A stretch of DNA of 64,000 bases. Source: Aliikangiella maris. GTDB taxonomy: Bacteria; Pseudomonadota; Gammaproteobacteria; Enterobacterales; Kangiellaceae. Numbering within the stretch: position 1 is the first letter of the stretch; every line of letters begins with the position of its first letter. The stretch is taken from NCBI RefSeq assembly GCF_040719265.1, contig NZ_JBFDAH010000019.1, positions 1 through 64,000 of the forward strand. The letters are read 5' to 3'. The notes beneath the pieces are model-generated. The model saw only the letters and a list, made by a program, of their open reading frames with translations. It ran no database searches and was not told the DNA's origin. The position numbers were made by a program, and so were the translations under genes. Positions 1-5,276 of this stretch are shown here, in pieces.

Positions 1-106
1 CGATGCTATTTTCGTCTAGCTCTTCAATGTAATTAGTATAGTGACGAAGAGCGTCAAGCAATAAAGTCACTTCGGTATATGGCAGTTTTAAGTCTATTGT
101 TTGCAT
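1..106 (-). CDS. Probable antitoxin/immunity partner of the Tse2-like toxin (partial)
   Basis: The reading frame starts with ATG at 106 and is still open when it leaves the window, so only about 35 residues are visible. It has a very good ribosome binding site (AAGGAG, overlapping the stop codon of the upstream toxin-like gene), only 10 bp after that stop, so the two are certainly co-transcribed and probably coupled. The visible part is leucine-rich and predicted helical (starts MQTIDLKLPYTEV). The Pseudomonas Tse2 antitoxin Tsi2 is also a small helical protein encoded directly after its toxin. Assignment as antitoxin is inference from position; I see no decisive motif in the fragment. Confidence 0.5.
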   Translation of the reverse strand, partial: MQTIDLKLPYTEVTLLLDALRHYTNYIEELDENSI

Positions 107-116
107 AGTTAACTCC

Positions 117-494
117 TTAGTTTATTTTGATAGCATGTTCTCTAACTTTATCCATTAGCGCATGAAATTCGCTCAATTTCATTGTTCGCTCTGGAGCTAG
201 CATATAGTGCGTTTCATGATTTGGCCGCTTGTCAATTACAAACTTGACGCCTGGCGGCAGTGGTGTCCCTTTGCGAATTTTCCAAGTATTTTTCTTTCCT
301 TGTGGCAGCGATGAAAATGCGCTAATTCCATTTCCATCTGCGATTATATATTTGATACCTGCGCGATCCTGAATTTTCGCATCTTTATTTGGTCTGATGT
401 TATCAAAACGCGGTGATTTAGAGTTGCCAAACCTATAAAGGTCAAGAAACAGTTCGGTATGATCTGTAATAAATATTTCTTCTGGTGTAAGCAC
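117..494 (-). CDS. Tse2-like (ADP-ribosyltransferase fold) toxin in an integron cassette
   Basis: Predicted 125-residue cytoplasmic protein with a GTG start at 494 and a strong AAAGGAGG ribosome binding site. The pattern RAGIKYI..DGNGIS.F (about 44-60), then KGTPLPPGVK (about 75-84), HETHYMLAP (about 93-101) and a C-terminal helix ending REHAIKI follows, in order and spacing, the C-terminal two thirds of Pseudomonas aeruginosa Tse2 (DRAG, DGTDIPPDLK, THYTIMP, VRNAI). Tse2 toxins act inside the cell and need an antitoxin; the small gene overlapping downstream at 106 would supply it. There is no secretion signal or PAAR/VgrG domain, so this looks like a stand-alone toxin-antitoxin pair stabilising the cassette array. 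It was recognised from motif memory only, hence moderate confidence. Confidence 0.6.
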   Translation of the reverse strand: MLTPEEIFITDHTELFLDLYRFGNSKSPRFDNIRPNKDAKIQDRAGIKYIIADGNGISAFSSLPQGKKNTWKIRKGTPLPPGVKFVIDKRPNHETHYMLAPERTMKLSEFHALMDKVREHAIKIN

Positions 495-534
495 TTAAAT
501 CCTCCTTTATTAGTACGATGATTGTTTTGAGTCA

Positions 535-559
535 TAACGTCAACTGGAGCTGATTGTTA
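535..559 (-). other. Degenerate or truncated attC-like inverted repeat
   Basis: Immediately after the stop of the DUF2185 gene the minus strand reads TAACAATCAGCT, CC, AGTTGACGTTA: an inverted repeat with TAAC and GTTA ends and one bulged base, as in attC arms. The whole element is only about 25 bp, well below a normal attC, so the central stem appears to be lost. It sits exactly where the attC of this cassette should be. Confidence 0.45.
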
Positions 560-1183
560 TATTTTTTTGTACGATTGTGTTTTCTCAGACCATACATATT
601 CATTTTCGTAGTCTTCTAGATCTAGCACATCTATAAAACGACTGCACTTATTTAAAACAGCACCCAGTGACACGTAGTTCCAATTTTCGGAATCATTTAG
701 GTATTCCTCAGTTTTTTCTCCGGAAAAGATATTCCAACCACTATAATTTTCTTCGCTCTCTTCAGGTTGTTCTCTATATAGTTGACCCACTGGCTTAAGA
801 TCATTTAGAACTTCAGATGTTACATAACAACGCGGCAAGTATTTTTCCACTAAATCCGGCGCACTGTCTTCAATATCAGTTTGCATTATGTTTTTTTCAT
901 CAAACTCAATTACATCCTGATATTTAAGATCCGGTATATAATAAGGGTCATTATCCAAGGTTCCGGTGTATTTACTACCTTCTTTTTTTGTAATGATCAC
1001 CCACATTCGTTCAGCAGACCATCCCTTATCGTTTTCTACATCACAGGAAAACATAAGCTTTACAATGTTTCCAACAGATAAGCTTTTTAAAACTGCATTC
1101 GAAGGGATATAAAATGTATAAGGAGCACTCTTAGCAATCTTAGTTACATCTTCTAGTTCCCACGTTTTCTGCACAAGCTTCAC
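557..1183 (-). CDS. DUF2185 / Imm33-type immunity protein
   Basis: A 208-residue protein with a GTG start at 1183, preceded by AAGGT and lying 8 bp from the neighbouring attC. The C-terminal half (about 118-205) matches the DUF2185/Imm33 pattern: CYVTSEVL, PVGQLYREQPE, SGWNIFSGEKTEEYL, then an acidic end. The N-terminal half has the companion pattern ERMWVIITKKEG.YTGTLDNDPYYIP seen in DUF2314-like domains that often accompany it. No signal peptide or membrane segment is visible. Imm33 proteins are generally immunity partners of polymorphic toxins; no cognate toxin gene is adjacent, so here it would be an orphan immunity cassette, possibly protecting against neighbours. Domain assignment is fairly safe, biological role inferred. 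Confidence 0.72.
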   Translation of the reverse strand: MKLVQKTWELEDVTKIAKSAPYTFYIPSNAVLKSLSVGNIVKLMFSCDVENDKGWSAERMWVIITKKEGSKYTGTLDNDPYYIPDLKYQDVIEFDEKNIMQTDIEDSAPDLVEKYLPRCYVTSEVLNDLKPVGQLYREQPEESEENYSGWNIFSGEKTEEYLNDSENWNYVSLGAVLNKCSRFIDVLDLEDYENEYVWSEKTQSYKKI

Positions 1184-1191
1184 CTTAAAAT

Positions 1192-1281
1192 ATAACGCTA
1201 AGCTAAGCGGAAAAATACAGTTTGGCTAAAATGCGCGAAGCGCGAGCCAACTATAATTTTTCCGATTAAGCGCCTTGTTAG
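1192..1281 (-). other. Integron attC recombination site (about 90 bp)
   Basis: On the minus strand the element begins CTAACAAGGCGCTTAAT directly after the stop codon of the 1283-1699 gene and ends TTAGCGTTATA just before the next gene. The arms CTAAC...CGGAAAAAT and ATTTTTCCG...GTTAT pair over most of their length, with an inner AGTTGGCT/AGCCAAACT stem around a GCGCTTCGCGC apex. TAAC/GTTA ends, imperfect arms and placement between genes are diagnostic of attC. Confidence 0.9.
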
Positions 1282-1282
1282 T

Positions 1283-1699
1283 TCACTTTCCACACAAATG
1301 CTCTGCAAATAATTCTGACCATTTGTATTTCTGTACGTTTTTACCATATTCTGTGACGTTTTCTACTAGACCATGTGACTCAAGGACTTTTACCTGTTGC
1401 TCTAGATTATTGTGGTCTTCTACGTAATAAGCTAGGTACTTGCCACTATGGTTAAAAATGCCACTTTTATTTAAGATAAAAAACTCTCTGTGAAACTCAT
1501 AATCAGGATTAAGCAAATCTTGCTTCATTTCAGTTAACAAAGTTTGGTGTTTTGCCCATAAAGCATCAAAAAATCGCTTAGTCTCATTTACTTGCTCTTT
1601 TTGCTTGCGCTTATCCGTATATTTATTGCCAAAATAAGTTCCCGCAGCGCCAGTAGCACTTCCTACGAGAAATCCAACGGCTAGGCTAAAGTAATCCAT
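1283..1699 (-). CDS. Cassette-encoded membrane-anchored protein of unknown function
   Basis: Predicted 138-residue protein; ATG at 1699 with a good GAGGAAAG ribosome binding site. Residues about 4-25 form one glycine/alanine-rich transmembrane helix, followed by a basic stretch (DKRKQKEQ), so the rest is probably cytoplasmic. The soluble part (about 30-138) is helical, charged, with aromatic residues (HREFFILNKSG, YLAYYVED), and the C-terminal 60 residues read like a small winged-helix-type fold, which is only an impression. The stop codon abuts an attC site, so the gene plus attC form one cassette. I do not recognise the family. Cassette genes of this sort are commonly orphans. Confidence 0.75.
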   Translation of the reverse strand: MDYFSLAVGFLVGSATGAAGTYFGNKYTDKRKQKEQVNETKRFFDALWAKHQTLLTEMKQDLLNPDYEFHREFFILNKSGIFNHSGKYLAYYVEDHNNLEQQVKVLESHGLVENVTEYGKNVQKYKWSELFAEHLCGK

Positions 1700-1714
1700 G
1701 CTTTCCTCAGTGAA

Positions 1715-1773
1715 CTAACGCCCGTTTAATTTGAGAGGCGCTTTTTGCCGATTCAAATTCAAACACTGGTTAG
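1715..1773 (-). other. Integron attC recombination site (59 bp)
   Basis: On the minus strand the ends are CTAACCAGTGTTTGAATTTGA and TCAAATTAAACGGGCGTTAG. They pair as CTAAC, an unpaired 4-base spacer (CAGT against GCCC), then GTTT(G)AATTTGA against TCAAATTAAAC, with one extrahelical G. End sequences, unpaired central spacer and extrahelical base are all hallmark attC features. It lies between the genes at 1800-2111 and 1283-1699. Confidence 0.93.
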
Positions 1774-1799
1774 GGTGCATGAAATCGGAATGCCTCATA

Positions 1800-2111
1800 T
1801 TATTTAGCACCATATAACAGTGCAATGGATGCAGCAGCAGCGAAATCATTTGCAATATAACGGCCTACAACTTCACCATTTATATAGATTTTATTATTCT
1901 TGTACTCACCCAAAACATTGTTCTTTAAGTCTGTAACAGTACCGTTTTTAAATACGGCAATTTTTTCATCATTAATGTTGTAGATAAATCCCTGCTCTAC
2001 ATGCTCATCATAAGATCCTAATCGTTTTCGCTCAGGTCGTGACCACGCAACCCCAGCTCTAAAAATTCCTATGACCTTTTCATTGAGATCATAAAATGTA
2101 TTCATGTCCAT
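1800..2111 (-). CDS. Cassette-encoded small beta-repeat protein (4-fold beta flower-like)
   Basis: A 103-residue protein with no signal peptide. ATG at 2111 (or 2105) has no clear ribosome binding site, as is common for cassette genes. The sequence is built from short repeats of the type GFIYNINDEKIAVFKNG, TVTDLKNNVLGEYKNN, KIYINGEVVGRYI, each a beta-hairpin with a G-x-Y/I-x-N core. This pattern resembles 4-fold beta flower proteins, but I rate the family call as tentative. The C-terminus turns hydrophobic (FAAAASIALLYG). An attC follows 27 bp after the stop and another lies just upstream of the start, so this is a complete single-gene cassette. Function unknown. Confidence 0.72.
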   Translation of the reverse strand: MDMNTFYDLNEKVIGIFRAGVAWSRPERKRLGSYDEHVEQGFIYNINDEKIAVFKNGTVTDLKNNVLGEYKNNKIYINGEVVGRYIANDFAAAASIALLYGAK

Positions 2112-2120
2112 GATTAAGCA

Positions 2121-2178
2121 GCCCCAACGCTCACCGCAGGCGTGCGATGTTTTGCATCGCTTGCCTGTATTTGTTAAG
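2121..2178 (-). other. Integron attC recombination site (58 bp)
   Basis: On the minus strand CTTAACAAATACAGGCAAGCGATG and CATCGCACGCCTGCGGTGAGCGTTGGGGC surround a CAAAA loop. CAGGC pairs with GCCTG and GCGATG with CATCGC; TTAAC and GTTGGG form the outer recombination boxes. It starts one base after the TAG of the first-cassette gene. Confidence 0.9.
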
Positions 2179-2179
2179 A

Positions 2180-2527
2180 CTACATTCTAATTCTAACATG
2201 GCGGAGTGGGCTATTACTCCAGGACGGATATGTGTCGCAATTATATTCTGCGGAATCAATATAAATGGCAAGTCCCTTACCTGCCATTTGAGCAGCTAAT
2301 GCTAATGATATGTTGTGCTTACCGGCAGTAGAATTTGCAATCGTTACCCACTTACCAACAGTTGCACCTTCAAACTTTCCAACAAGATATACGTTGTCAG
2401 TTTTGTTTCCATTTGTAATAACTTCAAAACCTCCAACAGCATAGTTACACCAACCTTCTGCGAATGCCGTCGTCGAGAACTGAAACAATGATAGAATGAT
2501 AAATATTTTAAAAAAACGATTAATCAA
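2180..2527 (-). CDS. First-cassette secreted protein of unknown function
   Basis: Predicted 115 residues. TTG start at 2527 with GGAG eight bases upstream; a TTG start is chosen because it gives a typical Sec signal peptide (MINRFFKIFIILSLFQFS, cleavage after TAFA). The mature part is about 92 residues with two cysteines (WCNYA, NCDTY) that could form a disulfide. A central segment (SLALAAQMAGKGLAIYIDS) resembles a pattern seen in several small secreted cassette proteins. It sits nearest the attI site and would have been the most recently inserted cassette. No enzyme motif is visible; function unknown. Confidence 0.75.
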   Translation of the reverse strand: MINRFFKIFIILSLFQFSTTAFAEGWCNYAVGGFEVITNGNKTDNVYLVGKFEGATVGKWVTIANSTAGKHNISLALAAQMAGKGLAIYIDSAEYNCDTYPSWSNSPLRHVRIRM

Positions 2528-2818
2528 TTTTTTCTCCTAGTAGTTTTAACGCTTATTGAATGCAGCAAAGCAATATAATCCGCAATAGACATTCACTTCA
2601 TTTTGAAATTCATTAATTATTTCAAAAGTTTACCTTAAATTAACCGATTAGCAAAGTGCGGAAAGGTTGCTTTACTGCTTATAAACAACAATCGCATTTA
2701 AGAATATAATTTTATTTTCAATCAGTTAAAAAATAATTAAGCAATGTATCATGCAATCGCTTGAACGTAACGACTTATTCAAGTGGTATAAAATAATCTA
2801 AAACAAGGATGTTTCACC
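2528..2818. promoter_or_regulatory. Integron attI and divergent promoter region
   Basis: The gap between the first cassette and the integrase remnant is where attI is expected. On the minus strand GCGTTAAAAC (2543-2552) fits the core GTTRRRY-type box at the attI/first-cassette junction. The rest is very AT-rich, carries the ribosome binding site AAGGATG of the integrase remnant at its right end, and shows no LexA-type CTGT-N8-ACAG box that I could find. Promoter elements cannot be assigned confidently by eye. Confidence 0.6.
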
Positions 2819-3010
2819 ATGAATAGTCAGCAAAAACCTAAGAGACTTACTCAAGTTAGAAATAAAATTCGTGCTTTAAATTACTCACTCCAAACAGAAA
2901 AAACGGTTCAAGAATTACTGGGGCATTCAGATGTGAGGACGACTCAAATTTACACCCATGTACTCAATAGAAATCCAACTGGCACTTTAAGCCCGTTGGA
3001 TAATCTTTAA
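2819..3010 (+). pseudogene. intI: Integron integrase remnant with a large in-frame internal deletion
   Basis: The 63-codon frame joins the two ends of an integron tyrosine recombinase. Residues about 6-29 (KPKRLTQVRNKIRALNYSL) match the IntI N-terminus (compare LDQLRERIRYLHYSLRTE in IntI1). Residues 29-63 (TVQELLGHSDV, TTQIYTHVL, SPLDNL) match the C-terminal box with the catalytic GH histidine and the nucleophile Tyr. Everything between, about 250 residues including both catalytic arginines and the IntI-specific insertion, is missing, yet the frame stays open. Orientation and place (divergent from the cassettes, next to attI) are exactly those of intI. It cannot be an active recombinase. Ribosome binding site and start codon are preserved, so a short peptide may still be made. 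Confidence 0.92.
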
Positions 3011-3291
3011 TTCATTTTATCCATAATTTAATTAAGGTGTTTAAGTTTAAAAAAAGAAACAATATTTTTAAAATAAAAGATAAAAGTCATTTCACTTTTT
3101 TATTTTTTCAGCCCATCTTTTATGCACAAAATGTTATGCACAAAATGGCTTTTTATGATAGTCTAACTAAGCTTACGGTTGGAAAAGGTTAAGCCGACTT
3201 GCGAAGGAATAATTGATTAAAATGATTGATTAAAAAACTGAATCAATCGATTATTTTTTAATTTAATTGTTTCGTCGAAAAGCAGGTCAGT
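3011..3291. other. AT-rich spacer after the integrase remnant
   Basis: No coding region recognised. Contains a near-tandem repeat of TATGCACAAAATG around 3120-3150 and several poly-A/T runs. It probably marks the boundary between the integron platform and the next module. Confidence 0.5.
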
Positions 3292-3318
3292 AAAAACCGC
3301 CAACCTTTCAGTTAGCGG
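3292..3318 (-). terminator. Rho-independent terminator of the 3372-4938 module
   Basis: On the minus strand CCGCTAAC, a short loop, then GTTGGCGG forms a stem of about 8 bp (one G-T pair), followed directly by TTTTTA. It lies about 50 bp after the stop codon of the small membrane-protein gene. Confidence 0.75.
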
Positions 3319-3371
3319 CCATTCAAGATGTGGATATATTCCCTCTAAGTCCGTTATCTCTATTCAAAAGA

Positions 3372-3947
3372 TTATTTTTCCTGTTCAAAATAAATATTAG
3401 CTTGATCTCGAAGCATTTGCCCAGTCACTTGAATACTATTTGCTTCTTGTTGATCGAGCCAGAGCATGACCTTTTTACCGACTTCTTTACTTTTTGGGTA
3501 ACAGAGCTCGGGATCTTTAACATAAATATTAGGCCGCAACATACCACCAATTTCATATTGAAAACACCAATAGTAGTTGAGTTGTTCAAGTCGATGATCA
3601 ACCCAAAAGCCAAAAAGTATGCGACTGACAAAAAATACAATGATGCTACCAATTGATACATAGTAGAATACTTTTTTCTCAATATCCGTCACTTTACTCA
3701 ATATAAACTTTATTGCTAAATATATGATGTAAATAGAAAAGGGTAAAGCAGCTAAACTAGGTAAAGAGTATCTAGATACCTCAACATAATAACTGAGATT
3801 ATAAATACGCTCATAGCAGTCTAATAATAAAGGGAGAGCTATATTTAAATTAATATAAATTAAGCCAGAAAATGCGATAATCATTACTAAAGCTGAAAGC
3901 TTTGCCTTATTTTCTGCTTTAATTTTTACTTGGATATATTCAGACAT
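3372..3947 (-). CDS. Multispanning membrane protein, probable immunity-type partner (copy 1)
   Basis: About 191 residues from the ATG at 3947. This start is preferred over one 30 bases upstream because it avoids overlap with the preceding gene and aligns with the start of its paralogue at 12019. The protein begins with a basic cytoplasmic tail (SEYIQVKIKAENKAK), has three or four hydrophobic segments, a conserved SYYVEVSRYSLPSL stretch between the first two, and a soluble C-terminus containing WCFQYE, PNIYVKDPELCYP and WLDQQEA. The same landmarks, in the same order, occur in the protein at 11432-12019. In both cases the gene directly follows a larger glycine-rich gene. A small membrane protein encoded after a membrane-active protein is the usual layout for toxin and immunity, which is the inferred role. 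No family name is claimed. Confidence 0.7.
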   Translation of the reverse strand: MSEYIQVKIKAENKAKLSALVMIIAFSGLIYINLNIALPLLLDCYERIYNLSYYVEVSRYSLPSLAALPFSIYIIYLAIKFILSKVTDIEKKVFYYVSIGSIIVFFVSRILFGFWVDHRLEQLNYYWCFQYEIGGMLRPNIYVKDPELCYPKSKEVGKKVMLWLDQQEANSIQVTGQMLRDQANIYFEQEK

Positions 3948-3954
3948 AAAGCTT

Positions 3955-4938
3955 TTAAAATTTAAAATATGGGGCATTTGTTAAACGAGATATAAAACCA
4001 TAGGGATCTTCTATAGCTGTACTTAGTAGTCGTTTGGAATTATATTGAATATGATTTAGTTCCTGATTTAAGCGAGTTTCACCCTCTTTTAAATAGCCTG
4101 CTATTTTTTGTGGAAGTTCTAGGTGGTTAAATAGCATAGAAAGACCGATGCCTAATAATCCTCCTGCAAATACAACTATTATCATGGGGCCAACTGCAAC
4201 CATAGTAGCCCCAGATACAAATGTTAAGAAACTAATACCAGCTTTGACAAGCCCAATTGCTGTAAACGCAGCAATAACATCAGTAGCAATACTACCGACA
4301 AAAAAATGCCAAGTTACTGTATCATCAAACACCAAATTAATACTATGAAACCCCACCGAAAAGATTACAGAAAATATACCGCCAGCCCTTAATGCCTTAC
4401 TAGCGCCAGCATAACCGAGCCCCATACTAACAACTTTAGGATTATTTAATAAGTACCTGGTACCGATTAAATGATGGCGCAAGCCTGCATATCCTTGAAT
4501 AATAATATAAGGTTTGGCACCTACAAAATTAACTTTAACTTTGGTGAATAAACTACCGCCTCGGTGTAAGTCTTTGGCAAGTACGGTCAGTGTGGCTGAA
4601 TCGCTAAAAATAGGAATTAATGAGCCAACAAATTGTATACTTTCAGAATGCTGATCCCAACGTTCTTTTAACTTTTGCCAGTTCTTTTGAATCGATGATG
4701 AAATTTCAGTTGAGTTTTGAACAATGCTATTCATATGATTGAAAGCATCTAAATTGGAACTACCTGGGTTAATCCGTTTGTAGTTCACCAGATAAAAGTC
4801 CAAATACTCTTCTGTAGTCATAATCAATAGCGTATGTTGCTTTAGCTTAAGAGCATTTTCCAGTTGTTGTTGAGCGATTTGTTTTTGTGCTTTGTATTTG
4901 ATTTGATTGTCAAGATGAATATCAAAGAGAGTTTGCAT
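3955..4938 (-). CDS. Helix-rich, glycine-rich protein, candidate membrane-targeting toxin/effector (copy 1)
   Basis: Predicted 327 residues; ATG at 4938 with ribosome binding site AAGGA. The N-terminus (about 15-45) is a charged, glutamine-rich coiled-coil helix without a signal peptide; then MTTEEYLDFYLVNY and a helical region. The core (about 140-275) has the segments GYAGLRHHLIGTRYLLNNP, KVVSMGLG, GGIFSVIFSVGFH, ATDVIAAFTAIGL and a long Gly/Ala/Val stretch around GPMIIVVFAGG that could form two membrane hairpins. The C-terminus ends SRLTNAPYFKF. I associate this GTRY-NP-KVV-GGI arrangement with cargo of contact-dependent or type VI secretion that attacks membranes, but the link is from memory and unproven. 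It is homologous along its length to 12016-12867, and both precede a small membrane protein. Confidence 0.65.
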   Translation of the reverse strand: MQTLFDIHLDNQIKYKAQKQIAQQQLENALKLKQHTLLIMTTEEYLDFYLVNYKRINPGSSNLDAFNHMNSIVQNSTEISSSIQKNWQKLKERWDQHSESIQFVGSLIPIFSDSATLTVLAKDLHRGGSLFTKVKVNFVGAKPYIIIQGYAGLRHHLIGTRYLLNNPKVVSMGLGYAGASKALRAGGIFSVIFSVGFHSINLVFDDTVTWHFFVGSIATDVIAAFTAIGLVKAGISFLTFVSGATMVAVGPMIIVVFAGGLLGIGLSMLFNHLELPQKIAGYLKEGETRLNQELNHIQYNSKRLLSTAIEDPYGFISRLTNAPYFKF

Positions 4939-5199
4939 AAAAATATCCTTAATATTGTTGAAGCTCGTTTCACTGAATTAAAAAAACTATTTCAATGATT
5001 TTTTATAATTTGAATAAACAATTCAAATTTCCTTTTTAAATTTAGGAGGTCTGATTAGACCACGAATAAAATTAAAAAATCAAAGCGATAAAATAAAAAT
5101 TTTTTATAATTAGACCGAATTAACAAAATAATCAAAATAAATAAGAGTTCAAGTCACTTGATTAATATGGTTTGGTGAACGGGGACACCTGTGACTTTT
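4939..5199. other. AT-rich intergenic region, possible unrecognised small RNA
   Basis: No protein-coding frame supported. Contains an imperfect palindrome GGTCTGATTAGACC (5048-5061) and ends at a terminator oriented to the right, although no plus-strand gene lies upstream; a short transcript from this region is possible. Confidence 0.35.
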
Positions 5200-5235
5200 A
5201 AGCCTTGTTCCGATGAGCAAGGCTTTTTGGTTTTT
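5200..5235 (+). terminator. Rho-independent terminator without an obvious upstream gene
   Basis: AAGCCTTG, a 10-base loop, CAAGGCTT, then TTT-GG-TTTTT. The T tract follows only on the plus strand, so it does not terminate the minus-strand dxs gene on its right. Stem of 8 perfect pairs. Confidence 0.75.
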
Positions 5236-5276
5236 AATGAGCATGGGATGTCCCATCTCGTTTGAATAAACTTGAA

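Noticed and set aside
3330..3656. Plus-strand frame opposite the small membrane-protein gene
   Set aside because: Antisense shadow; hydrophobic content mirrors the real gene and no start signal is present.
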